DNA of 64,000 bases from Paenibacillus nuruki (GTDB lineage Bacteria; Bacillota; Bacilli; Paenibacillales; Paenibacillaceae), in assembly GCF_001721045.1 (NCBI RefSeq), contig NZ_MDER01000032.1:124001-188000 (forward strand), read 5' to 3'. The notes beneath the pieces were generated by a model, which worked only from the letters and a program-made list of their open reading frames with translations, made no database searches and was not told the DNA's origin. Shown in pieces: positions 1 through 9,583 of this stretch (within the stretch, counting starts at the first letter, position 1; every line of letters begins with the position of its first letter). A program made the position numbers and the translations under genes.

Positions 1-309
1 GTTCCTTCTTCATCTGCTTCAGGTGTAGCCAGTGTAGTAAATGATGCACCTCATACCGACAGTCATCCTGAACCGGTATTGAAGCAACGTGTATTTATCA
101 AAATTACCAAAGAAGCTCAACAAGCAGATAAATTAGCAGTACTCAAAAAGCTATTAGCGAGTCATCCGGGGCCTGTAGGTACGTTGTTATTTTATGAAGA
201 AACGCAAAAATTATTTGATCTTAGTGAAACGTATAGCATCAAACCTTCACCTGAGCTATTTCAGGAAATGGAGCAGATGTTAGGCGAAGGCACAGTTAAA
301 GTAAAATAA
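1..309 (+). CDS. dnaE: DNA polymerase III alpha subunit, C-terminal end (partial)
   Basis: The frame is open from base 1, so only the last 102 codons are present. The tail reads KITKEAQQADKLAVLKKLL, then a short PGPVGTLLFYE strand and a KPSPELFQEMEQMLGEGTVKVK-like ending, which matches the C-terminal OB-fold/tail of Bacillales DnaE-type replicative polymerases. The first 25 or so residues are a Ser/Ala/Pro-rich linker. Its position just before accDA is also the usual place of dnaE in Bacillales. The catalytic PHP and polymerase domains lie outside the window, so the assignment rests on the tail and synteny. Confidence 0.8.
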   Translation, partial: VPSSSASGVASVVNDAPHTDSHPEPVLKQRVFIKITKEAQQADKLAVLKKLLASHPGPVGTLLFYEETQKLFDLSETYSIKPSPELFQEMEQMLGEGTVKVK

Positions 310-324
310 GTCTATTATGCTAGA

Positions 325-358
325 GCACATTGATTGTCAACCCGTCAATGTGCCAATT
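325..358 (+). terminator. Possible terminator of dnaE
   Basis: A 9-bp perfect inverted repeat (GCACATTGA at 325-333, TCAATGTGC at 345-353) is followed only by a weak T tract (CAATTTATC). It begins 15 bases after the dnaE stop codon. It may be a weak terminator or a 3' stabilising hairpin. Confidence 0.4.
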
Positions 359-542
359 TATCTTCACTTATCTTTGTTGCGATAAAAAAGTGTGGTATGT
401 TATCATTATCCCATTATGTGGGCTTAAAGTGCTGTAACCGCTTCGTTATTCTTTTAAGTCCAATTAGGCTCGGTATAAATGAACAATATATGATATGAAT
501 TCCATCGCTGAGGAATACGTACATGGCTGGAGAGGTGTAGTT

Positions 543-1442
543 GTGTTTAGAGATTTATTTCAAAAGAAAAAGAAATATGCGACCATTCCATCCCAACGTT
601 GGGGGAATGAAACAGAGTCTGGTGAAGAACCACAAGAGCGTCCCAAACGTGAGATTCCAGAAGGCTTAATGAACAAGTGTAGCAAATGTGGCACGATTCA
701 TTACAGCAAAGAACTGGAGAAAAACCTGAAAGTATGTCCTAACTGTGGTTACCATATGCGTCTGAATGCGATTGACCGCATTATGATGACAGTAGATGAT
801 GGACAATTTACCGAAATGGATGCTCGTATGGAATCCAAAGATCCTTTGAAATTCCCCGGGTATGCAAGCAAGCTTGAGCAACAGAAAATGAACTCTGGAC
901 TACGTGATGCCGTTATTACAGGTGAAGGTCTGATCGATGGTCAACCGGCAGTACTTGCTGTAATGAGCTTTGACTTCTTTAGCGGAAGTATGGGTTCGGT
1001 TGTAGGTGAAAAGATTACTCGTGCGATTGAGCATGCAGATGCTCGTCAGATCCCGATGATTATTTTCTCCACTTCAGGCGGAGCACGTATGCAAGAAAGT
1101 ATTTTGAGTCTGATGCAAATGGCTAAAACAAGCGCAGCTTTGGCTCGCTTTCAAGAAAATGGAGGACTGTATGTCTCTGTAATTACCGATCCTACGATGG
1201 GCGGAGTATCTGCAAGTTTTGCCATGCTTGGAGATGTCAATATTGCTGAACCGGGAGCATTATTCGGGTTTGCTGGACGTATTGTTATTGAACAGACGAT
1301 TCGTCAGAAATTGCCAGAGAATTTTCAGACCGCAGAATTTAATATGGAACATGGTCAACTCGATATGGTGATTCATCGTAAAGAGATGAAGTCTACATTA
1401 TCGCAATTGTTGGATTTTCACAGTGGAAAAGGGGGATTTTAA
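543..1442 (+). CDS. accD: Acetyl-CoA carboxylase carboxyltransferase subunit beta
   Basis: This is the beta half of the carboxyltransferase that moves CO2 from biotin on BCCP to acetyl-CoA, giving malonyl-CoA for fatty-acid synthesis. The zinc ribbon is visible as C46-x2-C49 and C65-x2-C68, followed by the crotonase-like fold ([45 protein letters not shown]). I chose the GTG at 543 because GGAGAGGTG sits 5 bases upstream and the product then starts [16 protein letters not shown], typical of Gram-positive AccD; an in-frame ATG at 495 lacks a ribosome binding site. The product is 299 aa. The stop abuts accA, so the two subunits are co-translated. Confidence 0.96.
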   Translation: MFRDLFQKKKKYATIPSQRWGNETESGEEPQERPKREIPEGLMNKCSKCGTIHYSKELEKNLKVCPNCGYHMRLNAIDRIMMTVDDGQFTEMDARMESKDPLKFPGYASKLEQQKMNSGLRDAVITGEGLIDGQPAVLAVMSFDFFSGSMGSVVGEKITRAIEHADARQIPMIIFSTSGGARMQESILSLMQMAKTSAALARFQENGGLYVSVITDPTMGGVSASFAMLGDVNIAEPGALFGFAGRIVIEQTIRQKLPENFQTAEFNMEHGQLDMVIHRKEMKSTLSQLLDFHSGKGGF

Positions 1443-2540
1443 GTGGCAGGAGAGATGCCTTTTGAAATGCCTCTCGTTGAAATGCGTAAAAAGATTGACG
1501 AGCTGAAGCAATTCGGACAGGAAAAAGGAATAGATTTCAACGATGAGATTACACGTTTGGAAGAACGATATCGTCAGATGGAAAGTGAAATATATAGTCA
1601 GATTTCACCTGCGCAGAAAATGCATCTGGCAAGACATCAACAACGTCCTACTTCGCTGGATCTGATTTCGATCGTATTTAGTGATTTTATGGAGTTACAT
1701 GGTGATCGTATGTATGGTGATGATCTAGCGATTGTGGGCGGTATCGCCAAATTGGATGGACATCCTGTAACGATTATTGGTCATCAACGTGGTAAAGATA
1801 CCAAAGATAATATTGCTCGCTTTTTTGGCAGTCCGCATCCTGAAGGATTCCGTAAATCGATGCGTCTGATGAAGCAAGCTGAGAAATTTGGGCGTCCGAT
1901 TATTACATTTATTGATACCAAGGGTGCTTATCCGGGTAATACAGCAGAGGAGCGCGGACAGTCTGAAGCGATCGCTCGTAACCTATGGGAAATGGCGAAG
2001 CTACGTGTTCCTGTCGTCTGTGTCGTGATCGGAGAAGGCGGTAGTGGCGGTGCGCTGGCACTTGGTGTAGGTAACCGTGTACTTATGTTAGAAAATGCGA
2101 TCTATTCAGCGATTTCTCCAAATGGTGCAGCATCCATCCTCTGGAAAGATGCGTCCAAAGCCGATCAAGCCGCAGAAGCAATGAAGATTACAGCGGAAGA
2201 TTTGCTTCGTATGGAAGTTGTAGAAGACATCGTGCCTGAACCTAAAGGTGGCGCACACAAAGATTACGAAGCAACAGGTGAAGCGATCAAAAAGCATCTG
2301 CTTGTTCATTTACGAGAATTATCTCGAATGAATGCAGCTGAATTGATTGAAGATCGTTATCAGAAATTCCGTAAAATTGGTGAATTTACAGAGCAAGCGA
2401 TGAGCACATTGCCAGCGAGTAGATCCGAAGTGAATATAGAAGATCAACCTCAAGAAGAATTGCAATCCGATGTGGAACCTATTCTTGGGAATGAAGAAGA
2501 AATGAAAGCTAAATCTTCACGTTCTAAACGTCATTCCTAA
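1443..2540 (+). CDS. accA: Acetyl-CoA carboxylase carboxyltransferase subunit alpha
   Basis: This is the alpha partner of AccD in the carboxyltransferase complex. It starts at a GTG immediately after the accD stop, with GGGGGA as ribosome binding site inside the end of accD. The helical N-terminal region (MRKKIDELKQF) is followed by the carboxyltransferase core with HQRGKDTKDN and the glycine-rich EGGSGGALALGVGNRVLM segment near residues 198-215. At 365 aa it is about 40 residues longer than the usual AccA. The extra is an acidic, low-complexity tail ending KAKSSRSKRHS, probably disordered. Unlike the B. subtilis order, pfkA does not follow; pyk comes next. Confidence 0.96.
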   Translation: MAGEMPFEMPLVEMRKKIDELKQFGQEKGIDFNDEITRLEERYRQMESEIYSQISPAQKMHLARHQQRPTSLDLISIVFSDFMELHGDRMYGDDLAIVGGIAKLDGHPVTIIGHQRGKDTKDNIARFFGSPHPEGFRKSMRLMKQAEKFGRPIITFIDTKGAYPGNTAEERGQSEAIARNLWEMAKLRVPVVCVVIGEGGSGGALALGVGNRVLMLENAIYSAISPNGAASILWKDASKADQAAEAMKITAEDLLRMEVVEDIVPEPKGGAHKDYEATGEAIKKHLLVHLRELSRMNAAELIEDRYQKFRKIGEFTEQAMSTLPASRSEVNIEDQPQEELQSDVEPILGNEEEMKAKSSRSKRHS

Positions 2541-2699
2541 TCGAGCCTTTCCACAATTTCTGAGGAATTTTGACAATCTTCTATACAAAGTAGACAAACT
2601 GTAGTAAATTTAATTGTTGGGACTTGTTGAATGGTTTCGGCAAGTCATGTTGGGAAAACAAAATAAAGAGAGACCTTTAAAAACGGAGGAAAATCAATT

Positions 2700-4127
2700 A
2701 TGCGTAAAACTAAAATTGTATGTACGATCGGACCGGCAAGTGAGTCTTTAGAAAACACGAAGAAATTAATTATGGCAGGTATGAACGTCGCTCGCCTGAA
2801 CTTTTCTCATGGTGATTTTGAAGAGCATGGTAACCGTGTTAAAAACATTAAACAAGCAAGCAAAGAACTAGGTAAAACAGTAGCCATCCTGCTGGATACC
2901 AAAGGTCCTGAAATCCGTACCGGTAAATTTAAAGAAGAACCAGTAGAATTAGTTCAAGATGAATATGTAACTTTGACTACAGAAGACATTTTGGGTGACC
3001 AACATCGTATGCACGTGACTTACAAAGATCTTCCAAGTGACGTTGAAGTCGGTTCAACAATTTTGATCGATGACGGTTTGATCGGTTTGACTGTTGTTGA
3101 AGTTCAAGGTACTGAAATTAAATGCCGTATCGTTAACGGTGGACAAATCAAAAGTCGTAGAGGCGTTAACGTACCAGGAGTAAATATTTCACTTCCAGGT
3201 ATTACAGAAAAAGATGCTAACGATATTATCTTCGGTATCGAGCAGGGTGTAGACTTTATCGCGGCTTCTTTTGTACGTAAAGCAAGCGATGTTCTTGAAA
3301 TCCGTCAATTGTTAGAGAGCAAAGGTGGTAGCCATATCCACATCATCTCTAAAATTGAAAACCAACAAGGTGTAGATAACTTGGATGAAATCCTTGCTGT
3401 ATCTGACGGTTTGATGGTTGCTCGTGGTGACTTGGGCGTAGAAATCCCTGCGGAAGAAGTACCATTGGTACAAAAACGCATGATCGAAAAATGTAATCGT
3501 GTAGGTAAACCAGTTATTACAGCTACACAAATGTTGGATTCAATGCAACGTAACCCGCGTCCTACTCGCGCTGAAGCAAGTGACGTAGCGAACGCTATTT
3601 TCGACGGTACAGATGCAATCATGCTTTCTGGTGAAACAGCTGCTGGTAAATACCCAGTTGAATCTGTATTGACAATGTCTCGTATTGCTGAAAAAGCAGA
3701 ATCTGCTTTGAACTATCACGAGTTGTTCCTTAAACAAACACATGCACAACAAACAACAGTAACAGAAGCGATCAGTCAATCTGTAACAAACTCTGCAATG
3801 GACTTGAACGCAGCAGCGATCATTTCTTCTACAGAGTCTGGTCATACAGCACGTACTGTTTCTAAATACCGTCCGCAATCTCCAATTATTGCTGTAACCA
3901 CATTGGAGCAAACAATGCGTCGTCTTTCTCTAGCATGGGGTGTGTTGCCTGTTAAAGGTACACAAGCTCATTCTACAGATGAGTTGTTTGAAATTGCTTT
4001 GCAAGGTGGACATGATTCAGGTCTACTTAAAGAAGGCGATTTGGTTGTGATTACTGCGGGTATTCCTTTGGGTCAATCCGGTTCTACGAACTTGATCAAA
4101 GTGGCTCAAATGCCTGCTAAATCGTAA
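2700..4127 (+). CDS. pyk: Pyruvate kinase
   Basis: It catalyses the last glycolytic step, phosphoenolpyruvate plus ADP to pyruvate plus ATP. The N-terminus [14 protein letters not shown], the substrate and metal segment [13 protein letters not shown], the catalytic lysine and glutamate region [13 protein letters not shown], and [12 protein letters not shown] are all present. At 475 aa it has the common length and lacks the extra PEP-utiliser-like C-terminal domain carried by the B. subtilis enzyme. ATG at 2700 follows a good GGAGG. The 159-base gap from accA contains a TTGACA at 2570 and a small hairpin (GACTTG/CAAGTC, 2621-2646), so the gene probably has its own promoter. Its codon use is highly biased, as expected for abundant glycolytic enzymes. 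Confidence 0.97.
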   Translation: MRKTKIVCTIGPASESLENTKKLIMAGMNVARLNFSHGDFEEHGNRVKNIKQASKELGKTVAILLDTKGPEIRTGKFKEEPVELVQDEYVTLTTEDILGDQHRMHVTYKDLPSDVEVGSTILIDDGLIGLTVVEVQGTEIKCRIVNGGQIKSRRGVNVPGVNISLPGITEKDANDIIFGIEQGVDFIAASFVRKASDVLEIRQLLESKGGSHIHIISKIENQQGVDNLDEILAVSDGLMVARGDLGVEIPAEEVPLVQKRMIEKCNRVGKPVITATQMLDSMQRNPRPTRAEASDVANAIFDGTDAIMLSGETAAGKYPVESVLTMSRIAEKAESALNYHELFLKQTHAQQTTVTEAISQSVTNSAMDLNAAAIISSTESGHTARTVSKYRPQSPIIAVTTLEQTMRRLSLAWGVLPVKGTQAHSTDELFEIALQGGHDSGLLKEGDLVVITAGIPLGQSGSTNLIKVAQMPAKS

Positions 4128-4168
4128 TAGAATATTAATCAATAGTGCAAGATAGCATCATATCAGAG

Positions 4169-4198
4169 AAAGCAGTGGATCATTCCATTGCTTTTTTT
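4169..4198 (+). terminator. Terminator of pyk
   Basis: The stem AGCAGTGGA / TCCATTGCT (one G-T pair, 4-base loop) is followed by seven T residues, 40 bases after the pyk stop. Confidence 0.85.
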
Positions 4199-4249
4199 GA
4201 TGATTTTTATAGACCTATTTAAATTTTGAAATGAAAGCAGAGGTACCAC

Positions 4250-4771
4250 ATGATGGCAAAAGAACGATTAAACTTACCTAGCGATTGGCACGGAATAGCT
4301 TTTCGTGTACGTTATCAAGAAAATGATCCAATGGGCGTAGTGTATCATACGAATTATTTGAACTGGTTTGAATTAGGACGTACCGAAATGATTCGGGATC
4401 TAGGATTCCGTTATAGGGATATGGAAGCCGCAGGATTATTATTACCATTAATCGATGCGTCATTGTCATATGGACATCCAGCAAGATATGATGATCGTGT
4501 AGCAATCTATACCCGTATAACAGAGTTTTCCAAGCTTCGTATAGATTATGAGTACAAAATCCACTTATTAGATGAACATGATACAGCCGTAGGGGATTCT
4601 TCATCTGCTGGAGAACGTCCTATTTTCAAAAGGGATGCAGAGTTACCGGGAACGCCTTTGACAAGCGGTTCTACCAGACATGTGTGGGTTAATAAAGACT
4701 TCAAGCCTGTACGACTTGATAAACAAGTGCCTGCGTTGTATTATGCACTTGTAGAATCTTTACAGATGTAG
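4250..4771 (+). CDS. Acyl-CoA thioesterase, 4HBT/YbgC hot-dog family
   Basis: The single hot-dog domain has the family signature NDPMGVVYHTNYLNWFELGR with the catalytic aspartate at about residue 26, then RYDDRVAIYTRI and IDYEYKI strands. Members hydrolyse acyl-CoA thioesters in the cytoplasm, but the substrate cannot be read from sequence. At 173 aa it is about 35 residues longer than typical YbgC proteins because of a C-terminal extension (KDFKPVRLDKQVPALYYAL). The start could be ATG 4250 or 4253; AGAGGT lies 5 bases before the first. It has its own position after the pyk terminator and is followed within 31 bases by fxsA, so the two are probably cotranscribed. Confidence 0.85.
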   Translation: MMAKERLNLPSDWHGIAFRVRYQENDPMGVVYHTNYLNWFELGRTEMIRDLGFRYRDMEAAGLLLPLIDASLSYGHPARYDDRVAIYTRITEFSKLRIDYEYKIHLLDEHDTAVGDSSSAGERPIFKRDAELPGTPLTSGSTRHVWVNKDFKPVRLDKQVPALYYALVESLQM

Positions 4772-4801
4772 TCTGGTTGGATAGAGAAAGGAGAGGTACT
4801 T

Positions 4802-5212
4802 TTGGGTAAGGGCATCGGCAAATGGATTATTGCATTGATTATTATAGTACCACTCCTAGAATGGTATGTTTTTTTACAGATGATTGAATGGATTGGTGGC
4901 TGGAACACCCTTATTCTTTTACTCACCACATCGCTGGTTGGTATATTGATGATGAGATTTGAAGGACGTAAAGTGATTGAAGATACCAAGCAACAGATGG
5001 ACGCTGGCGAACCACCCGGACGAAGAATGCTAGATGGTCTATGTGTGTTTGTAGGCGGAGTGATGTTAGTATTACCGGGCTTTATTTTGGATATTATCGG
5101 ATTTACGCTTGTATTCCCATTAACACGTCCAATTTATCGTAATCTGTTATTACGCTGGATAGAGAAGCGGATGAAAAAAGGCAGTATTACGATTCACCGT
5201 GGTGGTCAATAA
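4802..5212 (+). CDS. fxsA: FxsA family membrane protein
   Basis: This small inner-membrane protein family is named after E. coli FxsA, whose overproduction relieves F-plasmid exclusion of phage T7; the cellular role is unclear. The 136-aa product has the family pattern: an N-terminal hydrophobic pair (WIIALIIIVPLLEWYVFLQM and TLILLLTTSLVGILMM), a central amphipathic stretch with GRKVIEDTKQQMDAGEPPGR, and a second hydrophobic block (VFVGGVMLVLPGFILDIIGF) before a basic tail. The start is a TTG at 4802 with AAGGAGAGG 5 bases upstream. It ends at a strong shared terminator facing ytvI. Confidence 0.85.
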   Translation: MGKGIGKWIIALIIIVPLLEWYVFLQMIEWIGGWNTLILLLTTSLVGILMMRFEGRKVIEDTKQQMDAGEPPGRRMLDGLCVFVGGVMLVLPGFILDIIGFTLVFPLTRPIYRNLLLRWIEKRMKKGSITIHRGGQ

Positions 5213-5270
5213 GCTTACCTACTTTAGTCATCTTTTAGCGCTCTATCAAAGGGTCACAATCGATTATAAC

Positions 5271-5317
5271 AAACAGGCAGTCCTTTAGATGATTACTTCT
5301 AAAAGGACTGCCTGTTT
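5271..5317. terminator. Bidirectional terminator between fxsA and ytvI
   Basis: A long perfect stem (AAACAGGCAGTCCTTTTA-type arm against TAAAAGGACTGCCTGTTT) has A/T runs on both sides and lies between convergent genes, so it can end both transcripts. Confidence 0.85.
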
Positions 5318-5411
5318 TAGTCTGTTTTTATAAGATGGTAATGATTATTTCTGATAGGATAGTGTAAAAATATAAGGTTGAGAAATGGATTCTACATCCT
5401 TATGCAATGAC

Positions 5412-6527
5412 TTATCTTGCTTTGCCATTCACAATATAGTTGCGCAGATCACGGAACACATTAGCACGATTGAGAGCAGAAACAATAACAAGCGTTACAG
5501 GCCCAATCAATAGTCCTAGAGCTCCAAATAGCTTGAGCCCTACAAACATACTGATTAAGGTGGCTAAAGGATCAAGACCTACACTACTGGCTAGCACTTT
5601 AGGCTCCATAATCTGCCGTACAACCAACACAATGACATAAAGTACACTTAGACCAATCCCCAGACTGAGATCGCCGCTCATAAAGTTGTAGATCGCCCAC
5701 GGTATCATCACAATCCCTACGCCAAGATAAGGCAGTAGATCGACAGCACCGATGAGGAGACCAATCAACAAAGCTGATTCGACTCGTAAAATAAACAGTC
5801 CGATAATAACAATAATACCTGTGATCGAAATTAAAATAAATTGTGCACGTACATAACCCAACAATGCTTTTTGCAAATCACGCCAAATCGTCACCATCGT
5901 CAATCGGATATTAGAAGGGAACCAACCTGAGACGATACGGGTATGCTTTTCCCAGCTATTACTGATAAAAAAGGCAGATAATACAATAACCACAATAATC
6001 CATGCAAAGTTAGGCAGTGCTGTTAAAAAACCTAATAGATAGTTAAGAATACCTGTCACAATACTACTTATCGTACTTGAAAGACTTTGCGTAGTTTGAT
6101 CAAGGTTGTTATTGATCGTATCCCCATAAGGGGTGTCTTTCAAAAATCCATTGATTTGATTTGTAATATTTTGTAGACTGTCATTTTTGGTCCACCCGAC
6201 AAACATATCACGCCAACTATCCATATGATCGTTGAACGTCTGCATCAGTGTGATCGTTTGTTGAACAAGCCTTGTCACCAGAAAAGACAGAAGGGCTAAC
6301 AATCCACCAAAATAAACAAGCAATGAAATCGAAACAGCTAACCAACGTGGAAAGCGAGCACGATTCTGCAATAACCGAACTAACGGATTCATTGCATAAG
6401 CAAATAACCAGGCCAGCAATAATGGATAAAGAAGCGGAAAAAGATAACGTACAGCAATAGCCGTAATCACAATAGCGACCAGTACCCATATTCCACGTAA
6501 AATCCGATTACGGATCATAATATTCAA
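5412..6527 (-). CDS. ytvI: YtvI-type AI-2E family membrane permease
   Basis: The product is a 371-aa integral membrane protein of the AI-2E/PerM family. It has N-terminal hydrophobic helices, a long extracytoplasmic or amphipathic stretch (about residues 85-150, rich in Gln, Thr and Asp), and a cluster of C-terminal helices including LLIGLLIGAVDLLPYLGVGIV and GLKLFGALGLLIGPVTLVIV, the conserved family end. In Bacillales the family member next to citZ is YtvI, annotated as a sporulation-associated membrane protein; the transported substrate is not known. I used a TTG start at 6527 because GGAGAG lies 8 bases upstream, while the later in-frame ATG would be 16 bases away. It is transcribed against its neighbours. 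Confidence 0.8.
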   Translation of the reverse strand: MNIMIRNRILRGIWVLVAIVITAIAVRYLFPLLYPLLLAWLFAYAMNPLVRLLQNRARFPRWLAVSISLLVYFGGLLALLSFLVTRLVQQTITLMQTFNDHMDSWRDMFVGWTKNDSLQNITNQINGFLKDTPYGDTINNNLDQTTQSLSSTISSIVTGILNYLLGFLTALPNFAWIIVVIVLSAFFISNSWEKHTRIVSGWFPSNIRLTMVTIWRDLQKALLGYVRAQFILISITGIIVIIGLFILRVESALLIGLLIGAVDLLPYLGVGIVMIPWAIYNFMSGDLSLGIGLSVLYVIVLVVRQIMEPKVLASSVGLDPLATLISMFVGLKLFGALGLLIGPVTLVIVSALNRANVFRDLRNYIVNGKAR

Positions 6528-6706
6528 TGAATGGCTCTCCTTCTACTCAATATAGTCATAAATATGTAATCAGCATCATATATGATGTTAAACGGCAGAC
6601 AAGACTTTTGAAACGAAAGGGCTTATAATTGATAATGTAAAGGGTTACAAAAAAATTCTTATCATCGCAATAAAACAATTTGATGTCACAAACACTTCTC
6701 CTTTTG

Positions 6707-6735
6707 TTCACAACTCCGTCAAAATAAAGTATGAT
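6707..6735 (+). promoter_or_regulatory. Sigma-A type promoter of citZ
   Basis: TTCACA (6707-6712), a 17-base spacer and TATGAT (6730-6735) give a near-consensus promoter. Transcription would start near 6742, leaving a leader of about 170 bases before citZ. Confidence 0.6.
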
Positions 6736-6740
6736 GAGAG

Positions 6741-6809
6741 AAGGTCCTTGGAAGGTTAGTGGTAGGTGTTTGGATCATTAGAACTCTTTTCAACAATTGT
6801 GAAGGACCT
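6741..6809 (+). promoter_or_regulatory. Inverted repeat in the citZ leader
   Basis: AAGGTCCTT (6741-6749) is an exact reverse complement of AAGGACCTT (6801 region, 6802-6810). The arms are 52 bases apart and would pair at the 5' end of the predicted transcript. No T tract follows, so this looks like a structural leader element rather than a terminator. Confidence 0.4.
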
Positions 6810-6845
6810 TACTAGCCAGTTTTTAAATTTTTCCATATTTAAAAA

Positions 6846-6859
6846 TGTAAATGTTTTCA
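6846..6859 (+). promoter_or_regulatory. CcpA binding site (cre) before citZ
   Basis: TGTAAATGTTTTCA matches the cre consensus TGWAANCGNTNWCA at 13 of 14 positions. It lies about 110 bases downstream of the predicted promoter, where a roadblock site would act. B. subtilis citZ is known to be under CcpA repression, which supports the call. Confidence 0.65.
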
Positions 6860-6913
6860 TTCCCGTAAATGGGCAAAATCACAATCATTCCGTTCTGCAA
6901 AGGAGAGAGTAAT

Positions 6914-8026
6914 ATGACAGCTACTAAAGGATTGGAAGGCGTTGTTGCAGCAAGTTCATCTATTAGTTCTATCGTTGACGGCGTACTTACATACCGTGGA
7001 ATCGATATTGATGACTTAGCTATTAACGCAAGTTTTGAGGAAGTGGCTTATTTGTTATGGTTTGGCAAACTTCCAAATCAAGCAGAGCTAGATCAATTGC
7101 AAAAAGATCTAGATGAATATGCTACCTTACCAGAACCATTGATTGCGCAAATGAAACTTTATCCTAAAGATATGAATCAGATGGCAGCTCTTCGTAGTGC
7201 GATCTCTGCTCTTGCTCTATATGATGATCTAGCTGAAGACATGAGCCAAGAAGCTAATCATAAAAAAGTAGTCAAATTGCAAGCACAATTGCCTGCGATT
7301 GTAGCTGCTCTTGGACGTATTGCAAGTGGTAAAGAGCCGGTCGCTCCTAAAAAAGGCGTATCCATTGCTCATAACTTCTTGTATATGTTAAATGGCGAAG
7401 ATCCTGAAGATACAGCAGTTAAAGCATTAGATCAAGCACTTGTTCTGCATGCGGATCATGAATTAAATGCTTCTACATTTGCTGCTCGCGTTACGGTAGC
7501 GACTTTGTCTGATATTCATTCCGGTATTACTTCAGCAATTGGCGCGCTTAAAGGCCCACTACATGGTGGAGCAAATGAAGCGGTTATGAAAATGCTTGAA
7601 GAGATCGGTTCGATGGATCGTCTAGAAGGTTATATCCAAGAACAACTAGACAACAAAGTAAAAATCATGGGCTTCGGTCACCGTGTATACAAAAATGGTG
7701 ATCCACGTGCCAAGCATTTACAAAAAATGTCCAAAGAGCTAGGTGAAATGAACAACGATCTAAGTCTATACGAAATGTGTATTCGGATCGAAGAAATTGT
7801 AACGGGTAGCAAAGGACTCAAACCGAATGTTGATTTCTATTCAGCTTCTGTTTATACCATGCTAGGTATTCCGCGCAATTTGTTTACACCTATTTTTGCA
7901 ATCAGCCGTGTATCTGGATGGTCTGCACATATTTTGGAGCAATACGAAAACAACCGTATTATCCGTCCGCGTGCAGAATATGTAGGGCCTGTTGATCAGA
8001 AATATATTTCGATTGAACAGCGCTAA
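6914..8026 (+). CDS. citZ: Citrate synthase
   Basis: It condenses oxaloacetate and acetyl-CoA at the entry of the TCA cycle. The 370-aa product is the short Gram-positive type and shows the citrate synthase signature GFGHRVYKNGDPRAK, the preceding GPLHGGANEAV histidine region, and the catalytic aspartate in DFYSASVYTMLGIP. I placed the start at ATG 6914 because AAAGGAGAGAG lies just upstream; a longer frame from 6869 adds residues foreign to the family. It heads the citZ-icd-mdh block. A promoter, a leader inverted repeat and a CcpA site upstream indicate carbon-catabolite control. Confidence 0.96.
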   Translation: MTATKGLEGVVAASSSISSIVDGVLTYRGIDIDDLAINASFEEVAYLLWFGKLPNQAELDQLQKDLDEYATLPEPLIAQMKLYPKDMNQMAALRSAISALALYDDLAEDMSQEANHKKVVKLQAQLPAIVAALGRIASGKEPVAPKKGVSIAHNFLYMLNGEDPEDTAVKALDQALVLHADHELNASTFAARVTVATLSDIHSGITSAIGALKGPLHGGANEAVMKMLEEIGSMDRLEGYIQEQLDNKVKIMGFGHRVYKNGDPRAKHLQKMSKELGEMNNDLSLYEMCIRIEEIVTGSKGLKPNVDFYSASVYTMLGIPRNLFTPIFAISRVSGWSAHILEQYENNRIIRPRAEYVGPVDQKYISIEQR

Positions 8027-8059
8027 AATCAGTATTTCATTTCATATGCAAGTAGATAT

Positions 8060-8088
8060 TTCTCATATGACCCAACGTCTGGTAAAAT
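8060..8088 (+). promoter_or_regulatory. Probable promoter of icd-mdh
   Basis: TTCTCA (8060-8065), 17 bases, TAAAAT (8083-8088), with an extended -10 TGG just before it. This would give icd a leader of about 180 bases containing small hairpins (ATACCC/GGGTAT at 8178-8198; AAAGG/CCTTT at about 8201-8213). Confidence 0.45.
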
Positions 8089-8276
8089 AAAGACAGAACT
8101 GTGCATGTCTGTGAAGGTAAGCATATACAAATGATTTGTACCATGCATATACCTGAAGAGGAGCCGGCGAGTAATTTATACCCAAGTGTATAGGGTATTC
8201 AAAGGTTTCCTTTTGATGTGTGTAAACGCCTTCTCTTACGATGCCACAGCCATATCCCTTAAGGAGGAACATAATT

Positions 8277-9572
8277 ATGCCGAAGTTTGAAAAATACGAA
8301 TTACCTACTACTGGTGAGAAAATCACAATCAATGATGGAGTTCTTAATGTACCTAATAACCCGATCGTCCCTTTTATTGAAGGTGATGGTACAGGACGCG
8401 ATATCTGGAAAGCATCTGTACGTGTATTGGATGCAGCGGTAGAAAAAGCTTACGGTGGTTCCAAAAAAATCGCATGGTACGAAGTATTTGCCGGTGAAAA
8501 AGCGTTCAATACATACGACGAGTGGTTGCCAGCTGATACGCTGACTGCAATTCGCGAATATATTGTAGCGATCAAAGGACCTTTGACTACACCTATCGGT
8601 GGTGGTATTCGTTCATTGAACGTAGCTCTTCGTCAAGAATTGGATCTGTATGTATGTCTTCGTCCTGTTCGTTACTTTGACGGCGTACCTTCTCCTGTAA
8701 AACGTCCTGAATTGGTAGATATGGTTATTTTCCGTGAGAATACAGAAGATATCTATGCAGGTATCGAGTACCAAGAAGGTACAGAAGAAGTGAAAAAAGT
8801 ATTGGCATTCTTGAAAGACGAAATGGGCGTTAACAAAATCCGTTTCCCAGAAACATCCGGTATCGGTATCAAGCCTGTATCTGAAGAAGGTTCCAAACGT
8901 CTGGTTCGTGCTGCTGTTCAATACGCTATTGATCACGAGCGCAAAACAGTTACTTTGGTACACAAAGGAAATATCATGAAATTTACTGAAGGAGCTTTCA
9001 AAAACTGGGGTTATGAAGTGGCTGAAGCAGAATTCGGTGATAAAGTGTTCACTTGGGCACAATATGACAAGATCAAAGAAGAAAAAGGTGCAGATGAAGC
9101 AAATGCAGCTCAAAAAGCAGCTGAAGATGCTGGCAAAATCATCGTAAAAGATGCTATTGCTGATATCGCATTGCAACAAGTATTAACACGTCCAAATGAA
9201 TTTGATGTGATTGCTACATTGAACTTGAACGGTGACTACTTGTCTGATGCTCTTGCTGCACAAGTAGGCGGAATCGGTATTGCACCGGGCGCAAACATTA
9301 ACTATGTAACAGGACATGCTATTTTCGAAGCAACTCATGGTACAGCTCCTAAATATGCTGACAAAGATCTAGTAAACCCAGGTTCTGTAATCTTGTCTGG
9401 TGTTATGTTATTGGATCACTTGGGATGGCATGATGCTTCTGCATTGATCTATAAAGGTCTAGAAAAATCAATCAACAACAAAACAGTAACATATGACTTT
9501 GCTCGTCTAATGGATGGCGCAACAGAAGTGAAATGTTCTGAGTTCGCTGACAAAATCATCGAAAACATGTAG
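8277..9572 (+). CDS. icd: Isocitrate dehydrogenase (NADP+)
   Basis: It oxidatively decarboxylates isocitrate to 2-oxoglutarate. The 431-aa product has the prokaryotic NADP-IDH features: [13 protein letters not shown], the substrate loop [34 protein letters not shown], and the metal and cofactor segments [13 protein letters not shown] and [16 protein letters not shown] at 8277 follows AAGGAGG with 9 bases spacing; an upstream in-frame ATG at 8241 has no such site. It sits between citZ and mdh, with mdh starting 11 bases after its stop, so icd and mdh are cotranscribed. Confidence 0.97.
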   Translation: MPKFEKYELPTTGEKITINDGVLNVPNNPIVPFIEGDGTGRDIWKASVRVLDAAVEKAYGGSKKIAWYEVFAGEKAFNTYDEWLPADTLTAIREYIVAIKGPLTTPIGGGIRSLNVALRQELDLYVCLRPVRYFDGVPSPVKRPELVDMVIFRENTEDIYAGIEYQEGTEEVKKVLAFLKDEMGVNKIRFPETSGIGIKPVSEEGSKRLVRAAVQYAIDHERKTVTLVHKGNIMKFTEGAFKNWGYEVAEAEFGDKVFTWAQYDKIKEEKGADEANAAQKAAEDAGKIIVKDAIADIALQQVLTRPNEFDVIATLNLNGDYLSDALAAQVGGIGIAPGANINYVTGHAIFEATHGTAPKYADKDLVNPGSVILSGVMLLDHLGWHDASALIYKGLEKSINNKTVTYDFARLMDGATEVKCSEFADKIIENM

Positions 9573-9583
9573 GAGGATAACCT

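Noticed and set aside
2570-2596. TTGACA plus TAGACA as pyk promoter
   Set aside because: The spacing of 15 bases is short and the -10 is poor; the promoter could not be fixed from sequence.
3305-3911. Antisense frames inside pyk
   Set aside because: They are shadows of the pyk coding sequence with no ribosome binding site and no family resemblance.
6630-6664. TGATAA ... TTATCA inverted pair upstream of citZ as a CcpC site
   Set aside because: The arms are 23 bases apart and do not fit the ATAA-N7-TTAT pattern; no CcpC gene is visible.
8613-9179. Long antisense frame of 188 codons within icd
   Set aside because: It is the mirror of a strongly coding gene with biased codons, rich in Cys and Phe, and has no initiation signal.
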